NCBI RefSeq assembly: GCF_914271545.1
Contig: NZ_CAJZAH010000010.1
Span: forward strand, 1-64,000
Reading direction: 5' to 3'
Length of the DNA stretch: 64,000 nt
Source of the DNA: Cupriavidus respiraculi
Lineage (GTDB): Bacteria > Pseudomonadota > Gammaproteobacteria > Burkholderiales > Burkholderiaceae
The position numbers and the translations under genes are program-made. Position 1 is the stretch's first letter, and every line of letters begins with the position of its first letter. The notes beneath the pieces were generated by a model that was not told the origin of the DNA, did not search any database, and worked only from the letters and a program-made list of their open reading frames with translations. Positions 18,365 to 26,881 of this stretch are shown in pieces.

Positions 18365-18580
18365 TACTGCGACGGAGTAGCGTGCGCGCGCGAGCAGTTC
18401 CGAGAAAGCGAACGGCTTGACGGGATAGTGGTCTACGCCCATCTCCAACCCTCTGACTAGGTCGGTCACGCTGTCGCGGGCGGTCAGGAATAACACCGGG
18501 ACCGTGTTATCCGCGGCACGAATCGTCTGCCGAACGCGCCAACCATCGAGATCTGGTAGCCTGACGTCCTGGATAGTTGC
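18365..18580 (-). pseudogene. copR: copR relic
   Basis: On the minus strand [11 protein letters not shown], then [22 protein letters not shown] and [20 protein letters not shown] read a central part of the CopR receiver. The N-terminus with the phospho-acceptor and the whole DNA-binding domain are missing. It lies directly upstream of the copS relic, keeping the copRS order. Confidence 0.82.
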
Positions 18581-18944
18581 CTGGACTCTATGGGGATAGG
18601 TGGTGGACGATCGTCTGTTGAGTTGAGCGGCCTTTTCCGGGAACTACCGGAAGCGAAAGGCATCACGGCTGTTATCGCGCCAAGCCTGCTGTATCGGGGC
18701 TGCTGAGGACGTGCCGTCTGGCGGCGCGTGCCTGACCATACGGCGACTTCGGCGGCTATGCCCAACGACGCCAACAGGCCCACGCGGGCCGCCGAGTGAT
18801 TCGCTGTGGGCGGTGGCCCTGACGCTTACACGCGTGCCGCTGATATTGGGGGGAACTACGGTCTAGCCATATCGCGGCGTTTGCTGCGCAACGCGGGCGC
18901 GTGGCCTAGCTGCGTATGCGCGGTTGCAGGCCAGCATAGCGTGG
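18581..18944. other. Unassigned sequence downstream of the small minus-strand gene
   Basis: No gene could be supported on either strand. Likely part of the decaying region between the copR relic and the hypothetical at 18945. Confidence 0.35.
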
Positions 18945-19142
18945 CTAATGCAGTCGCGCGAGGACATGCAAAATGTCGTTGCCCCGCGTCGTGATGTGGA
19001 GACGATCGCCGTAACCCAAATCTTCCAGATGCACCAACTGCCGCTCAACCAATGCCTCGATCGTCGCGCGATCGAGGTCGGCGACATTTGGTGCTGCGTC
19101 TTCGATCAGCATGAGTGTGGCAACTTCATGTGGTGTCAGCAT
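18945..19142 (-). CDS. Small hypothetical protein, winged-helix-like
   Basis: 65 residues starting LTPHEVATLMLIEDAAPNVA and ending LHITTRGNDILHVLARLH, preceded by a good GGAG ribosome site seven bases from the ATG. The pattern (helix, helix, EDLGY, LHITTRGND) resembles a short winged-helix segment such as occurs at the end of MarR-like proteins. I do not recognise a named family. It is intact in a region otherwise full of relics, which suggests it is kept. Confidence 0.55.
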   Translation of the reverse strand: MLTPHEVATLMLIEDAAPNVADLDRATIEALVERQLVHLEDLGYGDRLHITTRGNDILHVLARLH

Positions 19143-19238
19143 CGTTGTCTCCAGAACCCCCAGGACTGAATCGGCGGATGATTCCGCTCTCGCGGCGACG
19201 GGCTTCAGTATTCACTCAATGCCGGCAGCGCAGAGTCG

Positions 19239-19391
19239 TCAAGGTAAGACACTGGTCGCGGGTTTGCCATAAGGCGATGCCCTACTTTCCTTGACGGCTA
19301 TGAGGCCCCCCTTTACCAGCTGGGCCATCCAGACCAGTCCCTGCATGGAATGCCCTACGACTTTGGGGGCGGCGCTAGTCGTGCGCGGCAT
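19239..19391 (-). CDS. Possible 50-residue hypothetical protein
   Basis: An ATG at 19391 preceded by AGAGG opens a 50-codon frame (MPRTTSAAPKVVGHSMQGLV...). It has no signal peptide and no recognisable family. It could be the remains of a larger gene. Reported because of the plausible start site only. Confidence 0.25.
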   Translation of the reverse strand: MPRTTSAAPKVVGHSMQGLVWMAQLVKGGLIAVKESRASPYGKPATSVLP

Positions 19392-19759
19392 TTTGTACCT
19401 CTTTTGGGCGACATAACGATTGCTGCCGCGCACCGTTTGCCGATCTCGGCTACGACAAGGCTTCGGCATGCCGAACCCATCTCGGAGCGCAGTTTGGGCG
19501 GCGTGCGCACCGCTGAAGGCGCACAGCCGTGTCCCAGTCTGGACCCTGGTGGAGCGGCACGGAAATCCCTATCCGAGATGCAAAAGCCTGAATGCCAGCA
19601 AGCCGGCCGCTTGAAAACCGCGCTGCTGCTGGCGCAGGCGTGCACACCGCGACGGGGCCGCGCAGGTTCGCCGCGCAGCCCATCCTAGGCCCCGTAACTG
19701 AAGTCGGTCCGCGTGCCTGGAGCGCCGGCTTGCGGTGGTTGCTTGGTCCCTACTTCGCG

Positions 19760-19816
19760 ATGCCGTCGACCGGCACCTTCTCTCCAGGCCTCACACGCGA
19801 GAAATCGCCGACATGC
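19760..19816 (-). pseudogene. Short copF-like ATPase fragment
   Basis: On the minus strand the 57 bases read [19 protein letters not shown], nearly the actuator-domain segment of intact CopF ([19 protein letters not shown]). No flanking homology was found. It is an isolated relic of a metal P-type ATPase. Confidence 0.65.
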
Positions 19817-20072
19817 TGCGTCTGCGCCGTGGCGCAACTTGAAGCCGATGACCAATGCAGTGCCGATCAGGATTGGACTGATGGTCCCGGAATCAGCGCC
19901 GGCGCCGCGCCGTCATTCTACGAAAAGGAAATCTTGGCGTGAGCGCAGCAAAAACCTAGATTCACGGTAGCGCATTGCCGTTTGCAAACCGCTTCGCTGG
20001 TTTGTCAGTCGAGCCACAGACCCGCCCATGGTTCGCCCGCTGGTATCTCCCTGTACGACCAAGGAGGACTTT

Positions 20073-20262
20073 ATGCGTATCCTATTGCTGATCACGGTCA
20101 TGTTGGGTGGATGCGCGACCGTGGGCTAACGTACCGCGCAAGCCCAGCGCGACATGGACATCTCACTAGGGGTTCGGGGACCGGCTTGCAAAAGCTTGCA
20201 CATCAGAAGGCTCGGATCCGTGGCGTGACTGCGTGTTACGGCTCAGTGCAGGAAGCGGACCA
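20073..20262 (+). pseudogene. Frameshifted small lipoprotein
   Basis: AAGGAGG (20061-20067) precedes an ATG opening MRILLLITVMLGGCATVG and a TAA at 20127. LGGC is a lipobox. Beyond the stop the reading continues in shifted frames as TAQAQRDMDISL and then SEGSDPWRDCVLRLSA, the kind of sequence expected of one small Cys-containing lipoprotein. So this is a lipoprotein gene broken by at least one stop or frameshift. No intact copy is in the window. Confidence 0.5.
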
Positions 20263-20555
20263 TCTATGCATCGACGGTTTTGAATCCGATCGCCCCGTAC
20301 CACGGGGCGTCTCACTGTCAGTTGGCTTCCCACGCAGCCCCGACGCGTAGCAATTGCGCGTTGCATTACCGCTTCCGGTTCTTTTCAATTGCTGCGCGAA
20401 TGCAACCCACGCACTGCTTAACCTTACCCCCGTGAAAAGGTCCATAGTACAAATGAGGACGGCATGTCGGCGATCACGCCATGGCTGCACCACGCGCCAT
20501 GGCGGGACACCTGCTCGCCGCGACGACGCTATCGCGCGTCGGCTCGGAGGGCCCA

Positions 20556-20933
20556 ATGCGTAAGCCTATGAATCAGCTTTTGCGTGTCATCGTGCTGCTG
20601 ACCTTGGCACTGGCTTTGCCCCTGCGCGCGCACGCCTGGCCATTGGACAGTTGCTGTATCGTCGGCATCGCTCAAATGCTGACACACATGCTTGTTCAAG
20701 AGGGGCAAGCCAGCGTCGATACCAGCAGTCAACATGGCTGCGTCAGTCAATCCAGTTGTGCCGGTCGTCTTCCCTGCCCGGCCTCCGCGTGTGCAGCCTT
20801 CGCGGGCACGCCGTGGGCCAGCGGATGGGCCACGGATGCATGGGCCAGCGTGTTGGTCGCGCATCCGGAATTCGCGTATCGCTCCATCGTTCCGCCCCGT
20901 ATCGAGCGCCCGCCCAAACGGAACCGTGTGTAG
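20556..20933 (+). CDS. Small exported Cys-rich protein of the metal-resistance locus (CzcI-like)
   Basis: 125 residues from ATG 20556 (GGAGG five bases before); a second ATG at 20568 is also possible. The signal peptide ends LPLRAHA. The mature part has Cys pairs (DSCCIVG, CSQSSC-like spacing, LPCPASACAAF) and ends RSIVPPRIERPPKRNRV, an ending I associate with CzcI-like small periplasmic proteins near RND efflux genes. The function is not known; a regulatory or metal-binding role is inferred from family memory. Confidence 0.55.
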   Translation: MRKPMNQLLRVIVLLTLALALPLRAHAWPLDSCCIVGIAQMLTHMLVQEGQASVDTSSQHGCVSQSSCAGRLPCPASACAAFAGTPWASGWATDAWASVLVAHPEFAYRSIVPPRIERPPKRNRV

Positions 20934-21067
20934 CGCGATCCGCCACACAGGGATGCCGCACTTGGTGGCGTCTCACCAGCACGCTCCTGTCTGACTTGGA
21001 CATCAGCGGCGTTGCCGGCCGCTCTCTTGGGTGCCCGGCGAGCTGCATACACCGAATGAGGAAAATC

Positions 21068-21289
21068 ATGAAGTCCCTACTCCACGCGCTCGTGGGCGCC
21101 GTCTCCCTTCGCGTCTCCCTGTCGGCCGTCGCCGGGCCGAACTGGGATGTGATTGAAAGCGCTCGTACCGCCAAACGGGCTGAAGCGCAGCAACACAAGC
21201 CACAGAAGCCGGACGACTCCAAGGCGATGTTGCGCCACCATGACGCCATGATGCAAAAGTGTCGCGAAATGATGGATCAGGCCAAGTAA
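21068..21289 (+). CDS. Small exported protein with His/Met-rich C-terminus
   Basis: 73 residues from ATG 21068 with GAGG at a proper distance. The signal peptide (MKSLLHALVGAVSLRVSLSAVAG) precedes a charged, helical mature part that ends LRHHDAMMQKCREMMDQAK. The HH, MM, C, MM cluster could bind copper. I know no family name. It lies 134 bp after the CzcI-like gene on the same strand and may be cotranscribed. Confidence 0.55.
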   Translation: MKSLLHALVGAVSLRVSLSAVAGPNWDVIESARTAKRAEAQQHKPQKPDDSKAMLRHHDAMMQKCREMMDQAK

Positions 21290-21353
21290 CCCAGCCGCTC
21301 TCCGGTGCGCTGCGTGCGCGCGGTCGCCGGAGCGATCTCCGGGCGGGCATCAA

Positions 21354-21617
21354 CTAGGCGGCCACCGCCCTTACCCGGCGCACTACGCGGCCGCCGGTCC
21401 AGCAACAACTTAGCCCGCCCATCATGCGCTTATGCATCAACAGCATGCCTACCACAGCCAGGATGGCAATCACGCAGATGATCGTGCACACAACTAGCAC
21501 GGAGGCGGCTCTTCCGATGGACCCGCGATGGGTGGCACGCCGCAGCCGCCGGCACGAATGAGCGACTTCGTCAACGGTGACGGCGCAACGAATCGACGCT
21601 AGGGATGTCTTCGCCAT
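21354..21617 (-). CDS. Possible small membrane protein
   Basis: An 87-residue frame with one clear membrane helix (SVLVVCTIICVIAILAVVGMLL) followed by HKRMMGGLSCCW. The start is uncertain because no good ribosome site precedes the ATG at 21617. A paralogous DNA segment near 44905-45000 keeps part of the frame (DEVGQLCQPLRRANHR against DEVAHSCRRLRRATHR), which supports it weakly. Confidence 0.35.
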   Translation of the reverse strand: MAKTSLASIRCAVTVDEVAHSCRRLRRATHRGSIGRAASVLVVCTIICVIAILAVVGMLLMHKRMMGGLSCCWTGGRVVRRVRAVAA

Positions 21618-21787
21618 GCTCGACCGGACGCTGAGACGGCATCCCGTCGCTGCTGGTGGCGGCGGGAAGAACCGACGCGTTTAATGACAGCGACGTTGCA
21701 GTCCTGTAATCCGCGCGGGCTTTCGCGTGACCGTAGAGAGCCAAAAAATTAGCCTCATGGCCGTTCTGCCGTTGGCAGCCCATCGTG

Positions 21788-22114
21788 CTACGCCATGGCG
21801 CGGCATGCCTGCGCACAACGCCGGCACGCTTGAGCGCATTCCTGGCAATGCTGAGCCGCATGTCGCTCGCACTCGGCACCGCATGCTTCGCAAGCGGTCG
21901 CGCAAAGGTTGCATAGATCCTTGGCGAAGCGACTTCCCCGCGCCATATAGGCGCTGGCCATCCGGCACATTGCGGCGCAATCGAGATCCAGGCGGATGCA
22001 CTCGGCCATCTCCTGTACGTTCGGCTCACTTAGACACGAGGCGGCGCAGTGCTCGCATGCCACTGCGCAAGCATTGCACTCGTCGATGCAGTGTTGAAAA
22101 TTCTGATGCGGCAT
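21788..22114 (-). CDS. Four-helix-bundle copper storage protein (Csp, DUF326-like)
   Basis: 108 residues with 19 cysteines, mostly in CxxxC and CxxC spacing: CIDECNACAVACEHCAASC, LDCAAMC, CNLCATACEACGAEC and CQECAQACRRCAQAC. This matches the Csp/DUF326 family, which fills a helix bundle with Cu(I) thiolate. No signal peptide is present, so it would act in the cytoplasm. ATG 22114 is chosen because AGGAG lies seven bases upstream. A CopR-like box is 206 bp upstream. A broken paralogue is at 45190-45525. Confidence 0.88.
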   Translation of the reverse strand: MPHQNFQHCIDECNACAVACEHCAASCLSEPNVQEMAECIRLDLDCAAMCRMASAYMARGSRFAKDLCNLCATACEACGAECERHAAQHCQECAQACRRCAQACRAMA

Positions 22115-22319
22115 GGTCGGCTCCTTGAAGTGATGGCGCCACGTCGGCGCCGCTATCGTCACAGCAATATTTGGACCGGCCGAACCGCGAGGCCGCAGCG
22201 CTCGCACGTTTTGCCCTCGCTTTGCTCGCGACGGTGCTATGACCGCGCTCATTTCCGCTTAAAGATTGGGGCCAAATTACAAGCCAAGGAATATCTTTCA
22301 GGAATAAGCTTGCGCGTTG

Positions 22320-22334
22320 ATTACAGCCCGGTAA
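22320..22334 (-). promoter_or_regulatory. CopR-like box upstream of the Csp gene
   Basis: Minus-strand reading TTACCGGGCTGTAAT; with flanking bases, ACATTACCGGGCTGTAAT closely resembles the copA palindrome. It is about 213 bp (centre) from the Csp start, farther than the roughly 90 bp seen for other genes, so a longer leader or another start would be needed. Confidence 0.5.
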
Positions 22335-22740
22335 TGTCGTGGCCTGCCGGCACTTCGAGTTTATGGCGACTTAGTAATTTCGCTGGTCATGCGCGGATGA
22401 CTCCGTTTGATTCGCTTCCTTGGGAGGGGCGATGCCAACATTGCTCGGGCTGACCAGTTCGTCCCGCACACGCGCCTCGTCTCGCGTTGCCTTCGCCGAC
22501 GAACGTTCGCCCGCGCGATGCCCGGCGCTCAATTTGAGACCAGCATTCACGCGCGGGCTATCCAATCACGGCACGCGCTTTGCTATCTGCTTTGCTATCT
22601 GTTGGGTTGCCAGTACCGCCGCGCCACCAAGGGACGGCGCCCGGCGCACGCAAGCACCATGGCGTTGACCCGCGATGTCGGGAAGGCCTGGACGCCTGCG
22701 CCGATAACCTGTGCCGCCATGAAACTCGGTACAAGGAGGC
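22335..22740. other. Intergenic stretch upstream of the FAD-Rieske gene
   Basis: A frame from ATG 22432 has a good ribosome site (GGGAGGGG), but its protein looks random, so I do not call it. TTTGCTATCTG occurs twice in tandem near 22578-22600. No other signal seen. Confidence 0.35.
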
Positions 22741-24249
22741 ATGATGGGCTCGATCTCCATCTGGGCGGCCACGCGCCCGCGTCGGCCTCGACCGGCCCTT
22801 GAGGGCGACCTGCGCGTCGACGTGGTGATCGTCGGTGCCGGCATCACGGGCCTGACCGCCGCCCTGCTGCTCGCAAAGACCGCCCGGTCGGTGGCGGTGA
22901 TCGAAGCCCGTGCCGTAGGCGCGGGTGATAGCGGCGGCTCCACCGGTAACCTGTATCAGACCGTCACCGGTGGCCTCGAAACGCTGGCGGCCAAGTGGGG
23001 AGCGGACACCGCCCGCGCCGTCGTAGCGTCTCGCGGGGAAGCGATCACCTGGATCGAGCAGCAAGCGCAGGCGATGGGGCCGAGCAGCGGCTTCCGCCGC
23101 TGCCCGATGTACCAGTATCCGCTAAGCCCGGATGCCGAGCCGACCATACTGGGAGAGCTGAAGGCATTGCGCGCAGCAGGTCTGGACGCGCAGTTGGCCT
23201 CTGAGATGCCCCCTGGCTTGCCCGCCGCAAAGGGCGCGGTGCTTCTGCTTTCGGCACAAGCGCAGTTCCATCCGATCGGCTATCTGCATGCCTTGGCCCT
23301 GCAAGCCGAACACGCCGGCGCCCGCCTCTTCGAAAACTCCCCTGCCCTCGAGCTGGACCTGGAAGCCGGCGTCGTTCGCACACGGACCGGTACCGCCTTC
23401 AGCCACCATATTGTGCTGGCCACCCATTCCCCGCTGGGTTTTCACTTGGTGCAAGCCGGCATGGCTGTGCGCCGCGAATATGGTTTGGCCTTCCACGAAC
23501 AAGCCGTTCCGGCTGGCATCTTCTGGGCGCAGGGCCATCCCAGGCTATCGGTCCGCGGATTGGAGGCAAACGGCAAGCATTACTTGCTTTGCATCGGTGA
23601 ACACCACGAAACGGGAAGGCATGATGCAGCCGCGGCACTCGCTCAACTTGAACGGGCCGCGCAGGAATACCTGGCTGTCGGTTCACCGGTTCAGCGCTGG
23701 TCGGCGCAACACTTTCATTCTCCGGACGGCCTTCCCTACATCGGCCGGGACGAGTCAGGGGCTTTCATCGCCACCGGTTTCTCCACCGACGGGCTGGTGT
23801 ACGGCACAGTCGCGGCCCACATCATTACTGATCAGATCATCGGCGCGCAGAGCCGTTGGAGTTCGCTGTACCTTGCGAAGCGCTTTGAGCCGGTCAAGGC
23901 AGCACGCAACACCGTCAAGACTAACGTCGATGTTGCAAAGGCCTTCGTGCACGACTATCTGACACACCGCGAGGCCCAACCGCTGGATCGACTTTCGCCA
24001 GGGCAAGGGGCACTCGTGCAGTTGCCGCACGAGCGCGTTGCAGCGTTCCGGGACCCCCACGGAGCGCTCCATGCGGTATCGCCCGTGTGTACGCATATGA
24101 AGTGCATCGTGCATTGGAATCCGGTCGAGCAAAGCTGGGACTGTGCTTGCCACGGCAGCCGCTTCGCGGTCGATGGCCGCGTGCTCCAAGGCCCCGCGAT
24201 CGCCCCGCTCGCGGACCGGCTTCCTGCGCTCCTGCGGCGGCTGGGATGA
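22741..24249 (+). CDS. FAD-dependent amine-oxidase-like protein fused to a Rieske domain
   Basis: About 502 residues (ATG 22741 or, with better ribosome spacing, ATG 22744). Residues 25-55 hold a Rossmann FAD motif VVIVGAGITGLTAALLLAK. The DAO-type oxidoreductase body continues to about 390 and includes GLPYIGRDESGAFIATGFSTDG. The C-terminal 90 residues form a Rieske 2Fe-2S domain, CTHMKC ... CACHGSRF. The substrate is unknown; the family includes proteins annotated as glycine or D-amino-acid oxidases. No signal peptide, so cytoplasmic. Its place among copper genes suggests a redox role in copper stress, an inference. Confidence 0.85.
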   Translation: MMGSISIWAATRPRRPRPALEGDLRVDVVIVGAGITGLTAALLLAKTARSVAVIEARAVGAGDSGGSTGNLYQTVTGGLETLAAKWGADTARAVVASRGEAITWIEQQAQAMGPSSGFRRCPMYQYPLSPDAEPTILGELKALRAAGLDAQLASEMPPGLPAAKGAVLLLSAQAQFHPIGYLHALALQAEHAGARLFENSPALELDLEAGVVRTRTGTAFSHHIVLATHSPLGFHLVQAGMAVRREYGLAFHEQAVPAGIFWAQGHPRLSVRGLEANGKHYLLCIGEHHETGRHDAAAALAQLERAAQEYLAVGSPVQRWSAQHFHSPDGLPYIGRDESGAFIATGFSTDGLVYGTVAAHIITDQIIGAQSRWSSLYLAKRFEPVKAARNTVKTNVDVAKAFVHDYLTHREAQPLDRLSPGQGALVQLPHERVAAFRDPHGALHAVSPVCTHMKCIVHWNPVEQSWDCACHGSRFAVDGRVLQGPAIAPLADRLPALLRRLG

Positions 24250-24417
24250 GGTAAGAAGCGTGGCCTCGGTCCCTCCATCCTGGCGCCGCTATTCCCTTGG
24301 CCTTGCGGTCGCAATCACGTTCAAAGACCGAAGACCAGCAACACAGGAAGGCTTCTTACGATGCGATGAACGGGGCATCGCAACCGCCTTACTCGCCCCC
24401 GCAAAAGGAGTTCCATC

Positions 24418-24798
24418 ATGCATATCCCCAGAAATCGAGCCATTGCGAGTCTATTTTTGGCCGGCACGGCGCTGCTTCTCGACATGCCATCCGTGTTGGC
24501 TCAACACCCTACCGGCCAACACGGCCATACGGCGATGGCAGGTGAAGCAACCGGGCAACAGATGCATCGATCGATGGCTGCTGGCATGGACAAGATGATG
24601 TCGATGCAGTCCACCGGCGACGTTGATCGCGATTTCGCCACCATGATGAAGATGCATCACCAGATGGCGATCGATATGTCGAGCGCAGAAATGGAAAAGG
24701 GCAAGTCAGCCGAGATGAAGAAGTTGGCTGAAGGGATCATCAAGGATTCGCAGCGCGATATCAAAAGGATCGACCAATGGCTGGAACAGAAAAAATAG
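24418..24798 (+). CDS. DUF305/CopM-like periplasmic His/Met-rich protein
   Basis: 126 residues with an AAAAGGAG site before the ATG and a signal peptide ending SVLAQ. The mature N-terminus is His-rich (HPTGQHGHTAM). The DUF305 core follows: DRDFATMMKMHHQMAIDMS, then EMKKLAEGIIKDSQRDIKRI. Members of this group, including cyanobacterial CopM, bind copper in the periplasm. It lies between the FAD-Rieske gene and a longer DUF305 protein. Confidence 0.82.
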   Translation: MHIPRNRAIASLFLAGTALLLDMPSVLAQHPTGQHGHTAMAGEATGQQMHRSMAAGMDKMMSMQSTGDVDRDFATMMKMHHQMAIDMSSAEMEKGKSAEMKKLAEGIIKDSQRDIKRIDQWLEQKK

Positions 24799-24910
24799 CG
24801 TTGATGGAACGGGCTGGTCCACCCGTCCCCAGCATTCTCAGCGCCCCCAGGTTTTATCGACCGTACTCCCCACGAATCAGTGATCCAAACCTTTCCTTCG
24901 GAGAACAAAA

Positions 24911-25687
24911 ATGACGACACCAAATGCCTACGCTGTGGACGATGAACGCCCTTCGAGGACGGCATCGCTGCGCAAGCGCCTTGCTCGCAAGACCTCACTT
25001 AGCGTGTTGGGAATTGCTACGCTGGCGGCGCTGATCACAACACCTGCAGACGCCGCTGAACCGGGCAGGGGAATTACCGCCAGCTTTGAGGTCCGGCTGA
25101 TGCAGCTGATCATTGACCACCATTATTCCGCGCTAAGGATGACCGAGTTGGCAGCCGGCACGGACCCGCAAAGAACCGGAAACATAGCGCCGAGCGAGGG
25201 CACTTCGCCTACCCCGGGCTATCCCCCAACCCGTCCGAAGTCCTCCCTTGATGAAGTCAAGTCGATGGCGAGGATGGAGAATCGCTCCCAGCGCGAACAG
25301 TTAGCGCAACTGCGAATGTTCTTGCTGCAGTGGTACGGCGTGGAGTATCAGCCGCGTGTGCGCCAGGAACAGCAGCAAATGCTCGCCCATTTGGAACATG
25401 CGCAGCCGGGCCGGGATTTCGATCATGTGTTTCTTGAAGTCTTCAGCCGCCATCACTACACGTTGCTCCAACCAATGAACGCATGTATCACAGGGGCCGA
25501 TCGCCGTCATGATGAGCTGATACGACTCTGCGGGCAGATGTGGCATATGCAAACGACCGGGGTAGACGAGATGCGACAGCTGCTCGAGCGCCATTTCAAT
25601 ATCGTCGACTATCAACCCTTTGCAGGGGACCGGCCCTTACATTCGCAAGGTGGGAGCCCGAGAGGTCAGCATAGCGGGGGCGACTGA
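24911..25687 (+). CDS. Larger DUF305-like exported protein
   Basis: 258 residues. After about 48 residues with a long basic signal-like leader (ending TPADAAE), two half-repeats of the DUF305 type follow: FEVRLMQLIIDHHYSALRMTEL and FDHVFLEVFSRHHYTLLQPMNA. Each has an HHY centre where DUF305 has its H-H motif. The middle includes MARMENRSQREQLAQLRMFLLQWYG. Metal binding is plausible. Its 3' end overlaps the end of the convergent RES gene by 92 bp. Confidence 0.78.
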   Translation: MTTPNAYAVDDERPSRTASLRKRLARKTSLSVLGIATLAALITTPADAAEPGRGITASFEVRLMQLIIDHHYSALRMTELAAGTDPQRTGNIAPSEGTSPTPGYPPTRPKSSLDEVKSMARMENRSQREQLAQLRMFLLQWYGVEYQPRVRQEQQQMLAHLEHAQPGRDFDHVFLEVFSRHHYTLLQPMNACITGADRRHDELIRLCGQMWHMQTTGVDEMRQLLERHFNIVDYQPFAGDRPLHSQGGSPRGQHSGGD

Positions 25688-26261
25688 CGTCGGTTGTGCC
25701 TTCCAGGCGACGTTGGCTTGTCAGGGGCGAACGCACGCGGCACCACACCTTCCGGTGACCACGCCGTTCTAGCAGGAGCCCCGCTTTCCATAACGCCGAG
25801 TGAAGGTTGACGGCAGCGTCCTTCGGTGATTGCGGGCGAATTGTCCAGCGCTGCTGTGCGAGCGCCGGCCCGGACGTTGATGCCGGCAAATGGATTGGCC
25901 AAGATGTATCGCCGATCAACCCGTCCGCGGCAATGGCTGCCGGGATATAGAACGTGCCCGGCTGCGTGAAGTCGTTCACGCAAAAGCCCGCCTCCCACAA
26001 GGCGGTGTGCAGGTCGGCCGCCGCATACAGCCAAAAATTCGCGTGGCGCCCGTCTGGCCCGGCGAAGGCGGCGGGCGGGCCAAATCGATAGGTGCGCTCC
26101 ACATACGGCGGGATGACCGCGCCCGGATGCCGAACCGCCCGATAGAGGCGAGTGCCGGCGGACAGGGTGAGGTGGGCGCCGGCCAGCGCGCGGCGCAGGA
26201 CCGGCGTTGGCGGCAGGGTTACAGCAATGTGTTCGGGTGCAAGGTTTGTTGGCGTTGTCAT
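25596..26261 (-). CDS. RES-domain toxin-like protein, C-terminus probably replaced
   Basis: 221 residues; LYRAVRHPGAV, RTYRFGPPAAF and LYAAADLHTALWEAGFCVN give the Arg and Glu of RES-family NAD-degrading toxins. After about residue 125 the sequence no longer looks like RES, and the last 30 residues are antisense to the DUF305 gene, so the natural end is likely lost. Its start abuts the stop of the partner gene, as in RES-antitoxin operons. It may be inactive. Confidence 0.6.
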   Translation of the reverse strand: MTTPTNLAPEHIAVTLPPTPVLRRALAGAHLTLSAGTRLYRAVRHPGAVIPPYVERTYRFGPPAAFAGPDGRHANFWLYAAADLHTALWEAGFCVNDFTQPGTFYIPAAIAADGLIGDTSWPIHLPASTSGPALAQQRWTIRPQSPKDAAVNLHSALWKAGLLLERRGHRKVWCRVRSPLTSQRRLEGTTDVSRPRYADLSGSHLANVRAGPLQRVDSRRY

Positions 26262-26881
26262 CAGCTGATCAGATCCGAACTGCGCGAGGGCAGCGCGGCC
26301 AACTGCGCGATCACCCTACCCTGCCGCTCATTGGCGGGTTGGGCGAGGTGACCACGCTGTGCGGCGCTGAGCGCCGCACGCGATTCGAAGGCCTTACCCG
26401 CCAGCAACTCGGCTGGCGTCAGGTCGTCGAAGGCGTCGACCGGGGTTACCCAGAACGCGTGGATTTCGCTGCTCGGCAAGTCTTTCATCTGCCGCAGGAC
26501 CGCAGCCAATAGCTCCGGTACCGGTGGCGAGAATTGCCAGGCCGGGAACGCGCGGCCGATCGCCTTGCCGCGCGGCGTGACGCAATAAAAGCGAGCGTCT
26601 TCCACCGCGCGGTACAGCGTTGCCTGCGACATGTCGACCAGACCTTGGATGACCTCCGAGGGCTTCAGATATGACACGGCGAGTCGATCCTCGACTTCGA
26701 CGGCCGGCGCTTCACGGATTCCGAGCGTTGCCGTGAGGCACTGACGCACGATGGCCATCACGCGGGCGCGCTCGCCGGCGTCAATGGTGTGCTCCAGGTG
26801 CTCATCGATGTCGTGGACCAATTTCTCGACCAGTTGGGGGCCGCGGCTGGCGACGGACGACGTATGGGCGTGCTGTGTCAT
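26261..26881 (-). CDS. Antitoxin-like partner of the RES gene
   Basis: 206 residues from ATG 26881 (GGAG with good spacing; an upstream ATG at 26893 is less likely). SQATLYRAVEDARFYCVTPRG, then GRAFPAWQFSPPVPELL and LTPAELLAGKAFESR, recalls proteins that precede RES toxins in Burkholderiales and carry a toxin-binding C-terminal region. It likely binds DNA and the toxin. I cannot place it in a numbered family with certainty. Confidence 0.6.
   Translation of the reverse strand: MTQHAHTSSVASRGPQLVEKLVHDIDEHLEHTIDAGERARVMAIVRQCLTATLGIREAPAVEVEDRLAVSYLKPSEVIQGLVDMSQATLYRAVEDARFYCVTPRGKAIGRAFPAWQFSPPVPELLAAVLRQMKDLPSSEIHAFWVTPVDAFDDLTPAELLAGKAFESRAALSAAQRGHLAQPANERQGRVIAQLAALPSRSSDLIS

Noticed and set aside
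21693-21708. TTGCA-GTCCT-GTAAT, a CopR-like box, and the matching copy near 45123
   Set aside because: One core base differs from the motif and no gene starts at a fitting distance in that direction.
22420-22668. 82-codon frame with a good ribosome site upstream of the FAD-Rieske gene
   Set aside because: The protein has no hydrophobic, domain or repeat features; the ribosome-site match is likely chance.
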